Assembly (NCBI RefSeq): GCF_036860675.1
Contig: NZ_JAYKGK010000004.1
Span: 186,001-250,000 of the forward strand
Source: Rosettibacter primus
GTDB lineage: Bacteria; Bacteroidota; Ignavibacteria; Ignavibacteriales; Melioribacteraceae
Direction: 5' to 3'
DNA length: 64,000 bases
This document shows, piece by piece, positions 16,656 through 26,062 of this stretch. A model generated the notes under the pieces. The model searched no databases. It saw only the letters and a program-made list of their open reading frames with translations, and was not told where the DNA came from. The position numbers and the translations under genes were made by a program. Position 1 is the stretch's first letter, and the number at the start of each line of letters is the position of its first letter.

Positions 16656-18206
16656 TCAGATGCTTACTTTAATATTTTTTTTAAAGACTTCTTCAAATAA
16701 TCCTTTGCGCCTATCAAAATTCCAAATTTCAATATCAGGTTTTAATGTTTCATCACATTCAAGATGAAGAATAACTTCTTCACCTTTAACTTCGGCTTTA
16801 ATATTTTTTATTATCTGGCGATGAGTTCTATCAAAAGAATCAGCAATTCTTAAAATAGCAGATAACTTTTTAATAATTTGTTTTGTTTTTCCCGGTAACA
16901 TTTCAAATTCAATATGACTTGGTTTGGGATGACTTTTTCGATGATATCTTGCTGTGTGTGCTATTATATCAATTTCATTTTCGTTGAAGCCAAGAAGCTC
17001 ACTATTTTTAATCAGATAATAACTATGATGATGATGATTTGCATGTGAAATATTATATCCAACATCATGAAGAATTGCAGCTGCCTCCAGCAGTTCTCTG
17101 TTTTCATTATCTAATTGATGAAGAATTTTTAAGTTATCATACAGCTGAAGTGCTAATTTTGCTACATGTTCGCAATGCACTTTATCATAATTACACTTTT
17201 CAGCAAGTTGTTTAACTGATTCCTTTCTTATATCTGAAAGAATTGGTTTATTTGATTCTGAACTATGTTTTTGAAGTGTATCAATTATAATTCCTTCTCT
17301 TAATGCATAATTTGAAATTGTCATCTCCTGAATATTCAATAAATCAAAAATTGTTTTGAGAATAATTATTCCTGCTGGAATTATATCAGCTCTTTTTTCA
17401 TCCATTGCAGGAATTTTTTTTCTTTTATCAGGAGTTTTTCTTTTAAGAATCTCATCAGTAATTTTTTCTAATTCATATTTATTAAAAACAAAATTGTTGA
17501 GATTAACAATTGAATTTGAGTTCCCTTTTTTTAATGCATTAATCATTTGCGCTGTAGACAAAATTGTTCCCGAGGAACCAATTGCTAATTCAAATCCTTC
17601 ATTCAATAGATGATGAACAATTGGATAAATTTCACCTTTAACCCATTCCTGGCATTCTTTAATTCGTGTATCGGATAGGATATAATCCGGGAAAAATTTT
17701 TGTGAAAATCTAACAGCTCCAATTTTTAGACTGAAAGAATTAATTGGGTTCCCTTTTTCTCCTATTAAAAATTCTGTGCTTCCTCCACCAATATCAATTA
17801 GCAGAACTTTTTTATTAAAAATTGGTAATGCTTTTAATGCACCGAGATAAATCAATCGGGCTTCTTCAAAACCACTTATAACTTCAATTTCAATTCCAAC
17901 TTCTTTATTAACCATTTGAATAAATTCGTTTTTATTATGAGCTTCTCTTACTGCACTTGTAGCCACAGCGCGAATTTTTGCATTGTAAGATTCTGCAATA
18001 CCTTTAAATCTTTTCAAACAATTTATTGCTCGCTCGATTGCTTCCGGTAATATAACTTTTATGTCACCTCCGCTTCCCTCGCCTAATCTAATTACTTCTT
18101 TTTCTCTATCTATAATTTCAAAATTCCCGTTTTCAACAATTTTTACAACTATCAGATGAAATGAATTTGTTCCGAGATCTATTGCAGCTAAATTTTGTCC
18201 TTTCAT
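16656..18206 (-). CDS. Ppx/GppA-family phosphatase with HD domain
   Basis: A 516-residue protein. The actin-like N-terminal part (about 1-310) has AAIDLGTNSFHLIVV, the conserved VATSAVREA stretch, and DIGGGSTEFLIG (phosphate-binding loop). The C-terminal part (about 325-516) is an HD-type helical domain with AAILHDVGYNISHANHHHHS. The family hydrolyses exopolyphosphate and/or the pppGpp 5' phosphate. Which of these applies cannot be read from the sequence. Its ATG overlaps the end of the glycosyltransferase gene (4 bp), so it is the last gene of a long string. Confidence 0.88.
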   Translation of the reverse strand: MKGQNLAAIDLGTNSFHLIVVKIVENGNFEIIDREKEVIRLGEGSGGDIKVILPEAIERAINCLKRFKGIAESYNAKIRAVATSAVREAHNKNEFIQMVNKEVGIEIEVISGFEEARLIYLGALKALPIFNKKVLLIDIGGGSTEFLIGEKGNPINSFSLKIGAVRFSQKFFPDYILSDTRIKECQEWVKGEIYPIVHHLLNEGFELAIGSSGTILSTAQMINALKKGNSNSIVNLNNFVFNKYELEKITDEILKRKTPDKRKKIPAMDEKRADIIPAGIIILKTIFDLLNIQEMTISNYALREGIIIDTLQKHSSESNKPILSDIRKESVKQLAEKCNYDKVHCEHVAKLALQLYDNLKILHQLDNENRELLEAAAILHDVGYNISHANHHHHSYYLIKNSELLGFNENEIDIIAHTARYHRKSHPKPSHIEFEMLPGKTKQIIKKLSAILRIADSFDRTHRQIIKNIKAEVKGEEVILHLECDETLKPDIEIWNFDRRKGLFEEVFKKNIKVSI

Positions 18207-19303
18207 ATTTTATTCTTCCCTTTTTCCAGTATTAATTTGCAAATATTGAATACATCTTCTTCATTAACATCAGAAATTAATTCGGATTTACGAATAAAAT
18301 ATTTTTCTGCTCCAACAGGTGCCCAGTTGAAAGGATTAGTTGGACCAAAAATTGAAATTTGTGGTGTATCGGTTGAACCAGCTACATGCATAACACCTGT
18401 ATCATTTGTTATGAATAAATCACTTCTTGAAATTAAAGCAGCAAGCTGAGGTATTGGTTTATTCAAAAAATATTTTGCATCAATCTTCAAATTTTTCTTT
18501 ATGTAAGAAATTTCATTTTTATCAGCATTACTTCCTGTAAAATAGATTTTAATTTTGTATTTCTCATTGAGCAAATAAATTAAATTAATGAACTTATCAA
18601 GAGGCCATCTATTCTGTGATTTTCCAGCTCCTACATGAAAGCCGATTAAATATTCATAATCATATAAATTCATTTTGGAAATAAATTTATTTACTTCTTT
18701 TTCATCATCTTTTGTAAATACTATATGTGAACGAAAGTTTTGAGTTGTAATCCCAAATGGTTTAACTATATCAAGAATAAAATCCGATACATGAGCATCG
18801 GGATTTTTCTTCCAGTTCAAATTAATTCTATAATTAAAAAGAAAAGCAAAGGGATTTTCATTATTGTCTAACGAAGCAGGACCAATTTTTATCTTTGATT
18901 TAGAAAAAGCCGCCAATATGCAACTTGTTTTTGAAATTGCTACTGTTGCAGGAACAATTGCAACATCATATTCTTTTTTCAAAATTTTAATTAAATGTAA
19001 CAAATAAAAAAAGTTAAATAATTTCTTTTTTTTGAAAACAAATAATTCATCTATCAAATTGTTTTTTGTAACAGCAAAGTAATTTTCAGGACTTGCAATC
19101 AAAGTGATTTTAGATTCGGGGAATTTTTCTTTTATTGCTCTAAACAATGAGGTGCTTGCAAGCATATCTCCAAATTGATTATGCTGCCGCACGATTAAAA
19201 AATTTTTTGGATTACCTAAAATGTAATCTTGTTTTTCTTCTTCAGAAAAATTTTTGCGCAGAATATCAATTAAGAATTTCAAAAATAAATTTTGACGGGA
19301 CAT
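18203..19303 (-). CDS. Glycosyltransferase family 9 (heptosyltransferase-like)
   Basis: A 366-residue cytoplasmic GT-B enzyme. FLIVRQHNQFGDMLASTSLF at the N-terminus, GFHVGAGKSQNRWP in the middle and TNDTGVMHVAGSTDTPQISIFGPTNPFNW in the C-terminal nucleotide-sugar site are GT9 hallmarks. GT9 enzymes add heptose or related sugars to the lipopolysaccharide core, which agrees with a diderm envelope. The acceptor is unknown. It sits between a small membrane protein gene and the Ppx gene. Confidence 0.85.
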   Translation of the reverse strand: MSRQNLFLKFLIDILRKNFSEEEKQDYILGNPKNFLIVRQHNQFGDMLASTSLFRAIKEKFPESKITLIASPENYFAVTKNNLIDELFVFKKKKLFNFFYLLHLIKILKKEYDVAIVPATVAISKTSCILAAFSKSKIKIGPASLDNNENPFAFLFNYRINLNWKKNPDAHVSDFILDIVKPFGITTQNFRSHIVFTKDDEKEVNKFISKMNLYDYEYLIGFHVGAGKSQNRWPLDKFINLIYLLNEKYKIKIYFTGSNADKNEISYIKKNLKIDAKYFLNKPIPQLAALISRSDLFITNDTGVMHVAGSTDTPQISIFGPTNPFNWAPVGAEKYFIRKSELISDVNEEDVFNICKLILEKGKNKI

Positions 19304-19309
19304 TTAGAA

Positions 19310-19513
19310 TCAACTTTTTGAGCTATCTTTTGGAACTATATCTTCAAATTTTGCTTCGATAATATCTTCATCTTTTATGCTGTATCTCGATTTAGTCTTT
19401 TTTCTATTGATTTCATTTTCTGATTTATACTCTGATGATAATGCTGCTTTTACCATTCTGACTATCTTGAAAATAATAAATATCAATAAGAACCAGATTA
19501 TTAAACGTATCAT
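19310..19513 (-). CDS. Small single-span membrane protein
   Basis: A 67-residue protein with one N-terminal hydrophobic segment (about 3-20) and a charged, Lys/Glu-rich tail. I recognise no family. Position between the deoxynucleoside kinase and GT9 genes, with gaps of 4 and 6 bp, supports a real co-transcribed gene. Similar small proteins with a membrane anchor and basic tail are common in Bacteroidota genomes. Confidence 0.6.
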   Translation of the reverse strand: MIRLIIWFLLIFIIFKIVRMVKAALSSEYKSENEINRKKTKSRYSIKDEDIIEAKFEDIVPKDSSKS

Positions 19514-19517
19514 AATT

Positions 19518-20162
19518 TCATTTCCTTGCTTCTGGGTTGAAATATTCTATGAATCCTCTGTCGTCACGAAATATTTGTTTATAGAGTTCATCAAAATCTT
19601 CTTCTCGATTAATAAAATCAATCTCTGTTGTATTAACTATTAATAATGGAGTTTCGTTATACTTAAAGAAAAAATCATTATAAGCTTCTGAAAGTTCTGC
19701 AAGATAAGCTCTTGTTAGATTTTTCTCGAATGTCCTTGCACGATGTTTTATATTCTGCATCAGTCTATCAATACTTGATTGCAGATAAATTACTAAATCA
19801 GGTTTTGGAATATTACGAGTAAGTAAAGGGAAAAGAGTATCATAAAGTTTTAGTTCTTCACCTGTAAGATTCAGGTAAGCAAATATTCTATCCTTATCAA
19901 ATATATAATCAGAAACAATATAGTTATTAAACAAGTCAGGTTGGGTTAACTTTTGAAGTTGTTGATAACGACTAATCAGAAAGAATATTTGAGTTTGGAA
20001 AGCATACTTGCGTCTGTTTTCATAAAATTTTTCTAGAAAAGGATTTTCTTGAAATTCTTCAAGAATAAGATTGGCGCGTAATTTTTCTGAAAGTTTCATT
20101 GCTAAACTTGTTTTGCCTGCGCCAATAACACCTTCGATTGCGATATATCTAAGTTCTTTCAC
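19518..20162 (-). CDS. Deoxynucleoside kinase
   Basis: A 214-residue P-loop kinase of the dCK/dGK family. It phosphorylates deoxynucleosides for nucleotide salvage. Walker A is IEGVIGAGKTSLA near residues 9-21. The conserved ENPFLEKFYENRRKYAFQTQ region binds the nucleoside. VSDYIFDKDRIFAYLNL gives the DR-type catalytic motif, and the lid Arg cluster is in KHRARTFEKN. Substrate preference (dA/dG) is inferred from relatives. It follows folK by 8 bp. Confidence 0.88.
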   Translation of the reverse strand: MKELRYIAIEGVIGAGKTSLAMKLSEKLRANLILEEFQENPFLEKFYENRRKYAFQTQIFFLISRYQQLQKLTQPDLFNNYIVSDYIFDKDRIFAYLNLTGEELKLYDTLFPLLTRNIPKPDLVIYLQSSIDRLMQNIKHRARTFEKNLTRAYLAELSEAYNDFFFKYNETPLLIVNTTEIDFINREEDFDELYKQIFRDDRGFIEYFNPEARK

Positions 20163-20170
20163 AGTATTAA

Positions 20171-20674
20171 TTAAATTAGTGAGTAATCTAATTTACCTAT
20201 TATATATTTTTCAATGTTCGATAAGTCTAATTCCCGCATTTTTTTCTTTTGACCTGGTGGAATAAAATCCGGAGCTATTTCAATTAACGGGATCAATGCA
20301 AAATCTCTTTTAAATACTTCGGGATGAGGAATTATTAAATCTTCTGTTTCATAAATTAAAGTATTAAGGAAGAGAATATCAATATCAATTTCTCTTGGCC
20401 CCCATTTTTCAAATGATTCTTTTCTACCAAGTTCTTTTTCAATATTCTTCAAAAAATTATACAATCCAATTACTCCAAGACCTGTATCAATTTCAATTAC
20501 TGCATTATAAAAATTTTCTTGATTTGGATTTCCATAAGGTTTAGATTCATAAATTGATGATGCAGCAAGAACTTTGCAGCTCTCAAATCCGTGTATTTTT
20601 TTTACAGCTGCACGAAGAAAATATAAACGGTCCCCTTTATTAGAACCTAAACCAAGAAAAATATTATTCACCAT
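20171..20674 (-). CDS. folK: 6-hydroxymethyl-7,8-dihydropterin pyrophosphokinase
   Basis: A 167-residue enzyme of folate synthesis that transfers pyrophosphate from ATP to hydroxymethyl-dihydropterin. FLGLGSNKGDRLYFLRAA, SSIYESKPYG, FYNAVIEIDT, KWGPREIDIDILF (Mg-binding DID motif) and IPHPEVFKRDFALIPL are all standard. It overlaps folB, the preceding pathway step, by 11 bp. Confidence 0.95.
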   Translation of the reverse strand: MVNNIFLGLGSNKGDRLYFLRAAVKKIHGFESCKVLAASSIYESKPYGNPNQENFYNAVIEIDTGLGVIGLYNFLKNIEKELGRKESFEKWGPREIDIDILFLNTLIYETEDLIIPHPEVFKRDFALIPLIEIAPDFIPPGQKKKMRELDLSNIEKYIIGKLDYSLI

Positions 20675-21032
20675 TTTCTTTTACTACCTCCGCTTCTACA
20701 TAATCCAGAACTCCGCCAACAGGCACATTGTGTTTGCGGACTCTTACAGCAATTTTTTGTATTGCAGGATATTTTTTTAGAAGTTCATTTGCTATAGTAG
20801 TTGCAAGAGTTTCAATTAAATAAAGTTTCTTATGGTGAACTATTTCTTTGATAAATTTATAAACTTCATCGTAATTAATTGTAAGCTTAAGGTCATCTTT
20901 CTCTGCTGCTTTTGAGAAATCTGTATAAATATCTACATCGGCTTCAAATCTACCGCCAATATTTTGCTCCTCTTTTAATGCTCCATGATATGCATAAAAA
21001 CTTGCATTTTTTATTTTGATAATATTTATCAT
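20664..21032 (-). CDS. folB: Dihydroneopterin aldolase
   Basis: A 122-residue protein that converts dihydroneopterin to hydroxymethyl-dihydropterin and glycolaldehyde. Motifs include NASFYAYHGALKEEQNIGG, TINYDEVYKFI, LIETLATTIANELL and the C-terminal VRVRKHNVPVGGVLDYVEAEV. I chose ATG at 21030-21032. The longer frame starts at a TTG inside the EamA gene and adds eight non-conserved residues. The start is 4 bp past the EamA stop. Confidence 0.93.
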   Translation of the reverse strand: MINIIKIKNASFYAYHGALKEEQNIGGRFEADVDIYTDFSKAAEKDDLKLTINYDEVYKFIKEIVHHKKLYLIETLATTIANELLKKYPAIQKIAVRVRKHNVPVGGVLDYVEAEVVKENGE

Positions 21033-21036
21033 ACTC

Positions 21037-21945
21037 TTATAATCTTTTTGCTTCAAAATATTTTATTAACCCTTTAAAATTAGCAAATAAAATCCCTATT
21101 AGCACTAATGAACTTCCAAAAATTGTATAACTTGATAATGATTCATCTAAAATTAGCCAGCCAAGTATTACTGCAACAATTGGTGTTATGAAAGAAGATA
21201 ATGATAATAAAACAATATTAATCCTCTTAAGAAGCCAGTAGTAAATTGTAAAAGTAATAACTGTCCCGAAGAATGAAAGAAAAAGAATCGAGCCAATTGC
21301 TTTATAATCAAATTTCCAAAAAGAAGTATTTTCAAAAAGAATTGCAGCCATAATCATTATTAATCCAGAAAATAATAAAGGCAAAAAATTCATTGAAAGT
21401 GGATTTAAATGTTCTCCATATTTTTTAATAATAACTGCAATTGAAGCCTGCATAAATGCACTAAGCAATACTGCTAGTGTTCCCCAAAAATAATCCGATA
21501 ATTGAAAACTTAAATTTTCTGAAAATATGATAACTATTCCTGTAAAACCTAAGAATACACCGGATAATTGATTGAATGTTACTTTATAATTATCAAAAGC
21601 AAGTAAAGAAAAAATTATTACACCAAAAGGAAGCATTGCAAATAAAATTGAAGCTAAACCTGAAGGGATAAATTGTTCTGCCCAATAAACTAATCCAAAA
21701 GGAATTGTAAAAGAAAATAATGCAAGAATAAAGTATAATTTTATAGATAATGAATCTTTTTGCAGTTCAATTTTATTTAATTTCATAAGAATGTAAATGA
21801 AAAGAGAAGCTAAAACAAATCTTATTCCTGCTGAAAAAATTGGAGTTAAGGAATCCAATCCAATTCGAATTGCAAGCCAAGTCGAACCCCAGATTAAACA
21901 AATTAAAACGTAACCAGATATTATTTTAAAATTTTCCGAAGTCAT
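21037..21945 (-). CDS. EamA/DMT-family transporter
   Basis: A 302-residue membrane protein with ten hydrophobic segments in two EamA repeats. The first starts YVLICLIWGSTWLAIRIGLD and the second covers about 150-290 with FITPIVAVILGWLILDESL. Such proteins often export amino acids or other metabolites. Its position next to transsulfuration-type enzymes allows, but does not show, a link to cysteine or homocysteine export. Start and stop nearly touch pgeF and folB. Confidence 0.85.
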   Translation of the reverse strand: MTSENFKIISGYVLICLIWGSTWLAIRIGLDSLTPIFSAGIRFVLASLFIYILMKLNKIELQKDSLSIKLYFILALFSFTIPFGLVYWAEQFIPSGLASILFAMLPFGVIIFSLLAFDNYKVTFNQLSGVFLGFTGIVIIFSENLSFQLSDYFWGTLAVLLSAFMQASIAVIIKKYGEHLNPLSMNFLPLLFSGLIMIMAAILFENTSFWKFDYKAIGSILFLSFFGTVITFTIYYWLLKRINIVLLSLSSFITPIVAVILGWLILDESLSSYTIFGSSLVLIGILFANFKGLIKYFEAKRL

Positions 21946-22685
21946 TAAATTTCCCTCATAGCTATTATTCCCAAAGCACGACCAGAAAATTTACCATCCC
22001 GCCTGTAGGAATGAAGCAAATCTTTTTCTTCAAAAGAACATAGTTCTGAAATCTCAATTTGTTCTGCAGGAATTCCATTTTCAAGAAGAATATCTTGATT
22101 TGCTTTTTTTATGTCGAGAAAAATTCTGCCATTAATTTTTTTTAAATACTTTGAATCGAATAATGAAGCCACATCTTCTTTAACTTCATAATTTTTTTGT
22201 GAAATTGAGGGGGCAATGTATGCAAATAAATTTTTTGGTTCAGAATGAAAATGCTCAAACATTAAATGAAGTGTCTTTTCAAGAATTTTTTTATGAGTTC
22301 CTTTCCAGCCTGAATGCACAGCTGCAATAATTTTATTTTTGGGGTCATAGATAAAAATAGCAGCACAATCTGCCGAAGAAATTGCTAAACCAATTCCTGA
22401 AACATGAGTTATTAGAGCATCACTAATCCCTGTGTATCCTGGTTTATCTACAATCTTAACTATATCGCTATGAATCTGCTTTTGATAAGCAATGCTAAAA
22501 GAATTTAATCCAAGTTCTTTAAAAAATTCTTTTCTATTTTTTTCTACAATTTCTTTTTTATCACCAACAGAATAAGACATGTTAAAATAATAAGGTTCTT
22601 TTCTGTTGAGTCCTACTTTAGTAGAAAATCCATAAATAATTTCTGGAAATTTTTTAAATAAATAACTCTGAATTATTTTCATCAT
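21945..22685 (-). CDS. pgeF: PgeF/YfiH-family protein (peptidoglycan editing factor, purine nucleoside phosphorylase)
   Basis: A 246-residue Cu-oxidase_4 (LACC1/YfiH) family protein. Conserved residues appear in YQKQIHSD, SSADCAAIFIYD and AAVHSGWKGTHKKIL, which give the His-Cys-His metal site, and in SYRRDGKFSGRALGII near the end. Family members act on purine nucleosides, and E. coli PgeF removes mis-incorporated serine from peptidoglycan precursors. Met 1 or Met 2 may be the start. It overlaps the EamA gene by 1 bp. Confidence 0.87.
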   Translation of the reverse strand: MMKIIQSYLFKKFPEIIYGFSTKVGLNRKEPYYFNMSYSVGDKKEIVEKNRKEFFKELGLNSFSIAYQKQIHSDIVKIVDKPGYTGISDALITHVSGIGLAISSADCAAIFIYDPKNKIIAAVHSGWKGTHKKILEKTLHLMFEHFHSEPKNLFAYIAPSISQKNYEVKEDVASLFDSKYLKKINGRIFLDIKKANQDILLENGIPAEQIEISELCSFEEKDLLHSYRRDGKFSGRALGIIAMREI

Positions 22686-22712
22686 TTCAAAAACAGAAGC
22701 ATGTATAATTCA

Positions 22713-24026
22713 TTAAATTATTTTTAAACATTGTTCAAGGTCATAAATTATATCATCAGGATTTTCAAGGCCGATTGCAAGTCTAATTCCACCAGCATCA
22801 ATTCCTCTATCTGCAAGTTCTTCAGGTGGAACAACAGAATGAGTCATCGAAGCTGGATGTTCAAGCAAAGTTCGAGTATGACCAAGACTAACAGCAAGGG
22901 TCATTGTATAAGCATGTTCAGCAGCATAGTCCATAAATTTTCTTCCATTTTCTTTACTTTCCGCCGGGCTATTACCTTTTATTACAAAGTAAATTAAACT
23001 ACCTGGAGCAAAATTTCCGTTGAAATCTCGCATCTGTTTTCTTGCGGTTTCATAAAATTTAAAATCGGGCAAACCAGGATAATTTACAAATTCAACTTTA
23101 GGATGAGAACTTAGGTACTCTGCTATTTTTATTGCTGAGTTTATTTGTTGTTTTAATCGAATTGGCAAAGTAGGCAAACCATAAGTCAGAATTGACCATG
23201 CACTTTTAGGATTAAGAACACCACCAAAATCTTTTCTATAAAGTTGGAGTATGTCTTGATATTTCTTTTTCCCGATTACAATTCCACCCATATCGGTTCC
23301 AAAACCACCAATACCTTTTGTAAGAGAATGAACTACAAAGTCAGCTCCAAGTTCAAGTGGTCTCTGACAGAATGGAGTTGCAAAAGTGTTGTCAATAACT
23401 ATTTGAATTTTGTTCTCTTCGTTTCTTGTTTTGTTTATTTCATCAACAACTTTTCTAATTTCCTGAATATCAATTATCTGAAGATTTGGATTAGCTGGGG
23501 TTTCAAAATATACCACTTTAGTTTTTTCTGTTACATAATTGAACAGGTTTTGTGAATTAGTTAAATCAATTGGTGTCCATTTAATATTGTATCTTGGATA
23601 CCAATTAGTTAATAACGAAAGAGTACAGCCATAAAGTGTATTATGAGTAATTATTTCATCACCAGATTTTGTAAGAATACCAAGTGCTGCTGAAATAGCA
23701 CCCATACCACTTGCAAAACTAACTGCCATTTCTCCTTTTTCAACATAAGCTAAATTTTCTTCGAGCATGTCTTTGTTAGGTTCACCGAGTCTATCATAAA
23801 TGAATATTGGAGCTTTTTCACCAAACTCTTGAGTGTGTGCAAATCTCATGAATCCTTCTGCACCTCTTTCAACAGAATCCAGTCGAAATGTTGTTGAAGA
23901 TGAAATTGGAGCCGTTACATGATGTGAATAATCCCATTTATCGGTAATATACTTTCCATAAATTAAATGGGTATCCATTGAATATTTTGATTCGTCATAC
24001 TTATTGTTTTTGGCATTATTAGCCAT
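22713..24026 (-). CDS. PLP-dependent Cys/Met metabolism enzyme (methionine/cystathionine gamma-lyase-like)
   Basis: A 437-residue fold-type I enzyme. SFASGMGAISAAL, the HNTLYGCTLSLL phosphate-binding part, VYFETPANPNLQI, IDNTFATPFCQRPLELGAD and SLTKGIGGFGTDMGG (PLP Lys) are typical, as is SLGHTRTLLEHPASMTHS. These enzymes cleave or build C-S bonds of cystathionine, homocysteine or methionine. The adjacent cystathionine beta-synthase-like gene favours cystathionine gamma-lyase. Methionine gamma-lyase remains possible. It is about 40 residues longer than usual, mainly at the N-terminus. Confidence 0.82.
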   Translation of the reverse strand: MANNAKNNKYDESKYSMDTHLIYGKYITDKWDYSHHVTAPISSSTTFRLDSVERGAEGFMRFAHTQEFGEKAPIFIYDRLGEPNKDMLEENLAYVEKGEMAVSFASGMGAISAALGILTKSGDEIITHNTLYGCTLSLLTNWYPRYNIKWTPIDLTNSQNLFNYVTEKTKVVYFETPANPNLQIIDIQEIRKVVDEINKTRNEENKIQIVIDNTFATPFCQRPLELGADFVVHSLTKGIGGFGTDMGGIVIGKKKYQDILQLYRKDFGGVLNPKSAWSILTYGLPTLPIRLKQQINSAIKIAEYLSSHPKVEFVNYPGLPDFKFYETARKQMRDFNGNFAPGSLIYFVIKGNSPAESKENGRKFMDYAAEHAYTMTLAVSLGHTRTLLEHPASMTHSVVPPEELADRGIDAGGIRLAIGLENPDDIIYDLEQCLKII

Positions 24027-24113
24027 AATAGCCTCCGATTTTTCTGACGAAAATTAAAGAAAAGAAAAATGGAAAACTATCGAATGATTATAAATCTTTT
24101 CGGGGAGAAACAA

Positions 24114-25127
24114 TCAAATCAAATTATTTTCTCTAAGCCAATCATCATTATAAATAGTAGAAAAATATTTATATCCGCTGTCATTTATAATAGTAACAAT
24201 ATTGGCTTCTCTATCAATTTCTTTAGCAAGTTTAACAGCACCCCAAATGTTTGCCCCTGATGAACCTCCTGCAATAATTCCTTCTTCGTATGCTAATTTT
24301 TTTGTCCAGCCAAATGCTTTTTTATCATCTACTTGATACATATCATCAAGAATATCAAGTTGTGCTGTTTTAATTAAAAATTCATCTCCCATTCCTTCAA
24401 TTAAATATTTTGAAGGTTTGATAAGTCTTTTGTTTTTAAAGTATTCATAAAATATTGAACCTACAGGGTCAATGCCAATAACTTTTATTTCAGGATTTTT
24501 CTCTTTTAAAAATTTTCCTGCTCCAGTAATTGTTCCACCGGTTCCTATTGCCCCAATTAAATAATCAACTCTGCCTTTCATTTGTTCCCATATTTCCGGG
24601 CCGGTTGTCATATAGTGAGCTTCGTTGTTATCTAAATTATTATGCTGGTCAATGTAGTAAAGTGAAGGGTCGTTCTTTGCTAAATTATATGCATAATTGT
24701 TATAAGATTCAGGATGTTCTGGAGGAAGAGAAGCATCTACTTTAATTACATCAACTCCAAGTATTTCAAGCATTTTAATTTTTTCTTTGCTTGTTGTATC
24801 CCGTATTACAATTTTCAATTTGTATCCTTTTTGTCTGCAAACAATAGCTAAACCCATTGCAGTATTGCCAGAAGAATTTTCAATTATTGTGTCACCCGGC
24901 TTTAACTTTCCTTCTCTTTCTGCTTTTTCAATCATGTATTTTGCAATTCTATCCTTTAAACTTCCACCAGGATTCATGAACTCAAGTTTTGCGTAAATCT
25001 TTGCTTTCAAACCTTTTGATATATTGCCTAATTTAACAATTGGAGTTCTTCCAATGGCTTCAAGAATATTATCATAACAAAAATTTCTCATCTTTTCTCC
25101 ACATTTACTGCAATAAATTTTTTTCAA
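24114..25127 (-). CDS. Cystathionine beta-synthase / cysteine synthase-like PLP enzyme
   Basis: A 337-residue fold-type II enzyme. LEFMNPGGSLKDRIAKYMI holds the PLP Lys, ENSSGNTAMGLAIVCRQKGY the substrate loop, GAIGTGGTITGAGKFLKEKN the phosphate loop, and LIEGMGDEFL is characteristic of the CBS branch. It lacks C-terminal CBS domains. With the downstream gamma-lyase-like gene it could run reverse transsulfuration (homocysteine plus serine to cysteine). Residues 1-12 add a CSKCG motif ahead of the usual start. Met 13 (at 25091) is the alternative start. Confidence 0.85.
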   Translation of the reverse strand: MKKIYCSKCGEKMRNFCYDNILEAIGRTPIVKLGNISKGLKAKIYAKLEFMNPGGSLKDRIAKYMIEKAEREGKLKPGDTIIENSSGNTAMGLAIVCRQKGYKLKIVIRDTTSKEKIKMLEILGVDVIKVDASLPPEHPESYNNYAYNLAKNDPSLYYIDQHNNLDNNEAHYMTTGPEIWEQMKGRVDYLIGAIGTGGTITGAGKFLKEKNPEIKVIGIDPVGSIFYEYFKNKRLIKPSKYLIEGMGDEFLIKTAQLDILDDMYQVDDKKAFGWTKKLAYEEGIIAGGSSGANIWGAVKLAKEIDREANIVTIINDSGYKYFSTIYNDDWLRENNLI

Positions 25128-25136
25128 AAATGGATT

Positions 25137-26039
25137 TTAAAGTAAAGAATAGCCTCTCAAAAATTCTTCCGCTGTCATTCTTTTTCTGCCTTCCGCTTGT
25201 AATTCCAATATTTGAATTGTTCCATTATTTGTGCCTATAAATATTTCTTTTTTTGTTTGAAGAATTTTTGATGGTTCTAAAATTATGTTCTCTACTATTT
25301 GAGTTTTATATACTTTATAAATTTTCCCCTGATGTTCAAAAAATGCACATGGGTGAGGTGATAATCCTCTTACAAGATTATGAATTTCTCTTGCACTTTT
25401 CGACCAATCAATTCTGCATAGTTCTTTTGTAATTTTTGGAGCAGGTGATGCTAAAGAATCATCTTGTTTGATTAATTGATAATTTCCCGAATTTATTAAT
25501 TCAACCGTCTTTAAAACTACATCAGCCCCTAAATTCATCAATTTATCATGAAGACTACCAAAATTATCTTCATCTTCAATTTTAATTTTCTCTTGAAGAA
25601 TAATATTGCCTGTATCTACACTTTCTTCAAGAAAAAAAGTTGTTACACCTGTTTCCTTCTCTCCATTAATTAATGCCCATTGAATTGGTGCAGCTCCTCT
25701 GTATTTGGGCAACAAAGATGCATGAAGATTAAATGAACCTTTAGATGGAATTGTAAATACTTCTCTTGGAAGGATTCTAAAAGCAACAACAACAAATAAA
25801 TCTGCATTAATTTCTTTAAGCTGCTTAATAAAACTATCTTCTTTCAACGAAAGTGGAGTCAAAACTTTTAAACCTTTTGACAGCGCAAATTCTTTTACAG
25901 GGGTTGGTAAAATTTTTTTCCCTCTTCCTCGTTCTTTATCCGGTGCTGATACAACTAATTCAACTGAATAATTGCTGTTTAATAATTTTTCTAAAGAAGG
26001 AATTGCAAATTCAGGAGACCCCATAAAAACAATTTTCAA
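25137..26039 (-). CDS. fmt: Methionyl-tRNA formyltransferase
   Basis: A 300-residue enzyme that formylates initiator Met-tRNA. The N-terminal transferase domain has VFMGSPEFAIPSLEKL, GRGKKILPTPVK, FNLHASLLPKYRGAAPIQWA (catalytic Asn/His, SLLPKYRG loop) and ESVDTGNIIL. The C-terminal tRNA-binding domain has IDWSKSAREIHNLVRGLSPHP. The start is TTG at 26037-26039 behind AAGGAG. It pairs with def directly upstream (23-bp gap), the common def-fmt arrangement. Confidence 0.95.
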   Translation of the reverse strand: MKIVFMGSPEFAIPSLEKLLNSNYSVELVVSAPDKERGRGKKILPTPVKEFALSKGLKVLTPLSLKEDSFIKQLKEINADLFVVVAFRILPREVFTIPSKGSFNLHASLLPKYRGAAPIQWALINGEKETGVTTFFLEESVDTGNIILQEKIKIEDEDNFGSLHDKLMNLGADVVLKTVELINSGNYQLIKQDDSLASPAPKITKELCRIDWSKSAREIHNLVRGLSPHPCAFFEHQGKIYKVYKTQIVENIILEPSKILQTKKEIFIGTNNGTIQILELQAEGRKRMTAEEFLRGYSLL

Positions 26040-26062
26040 ATCACGCTCCTTATAAATAATAC

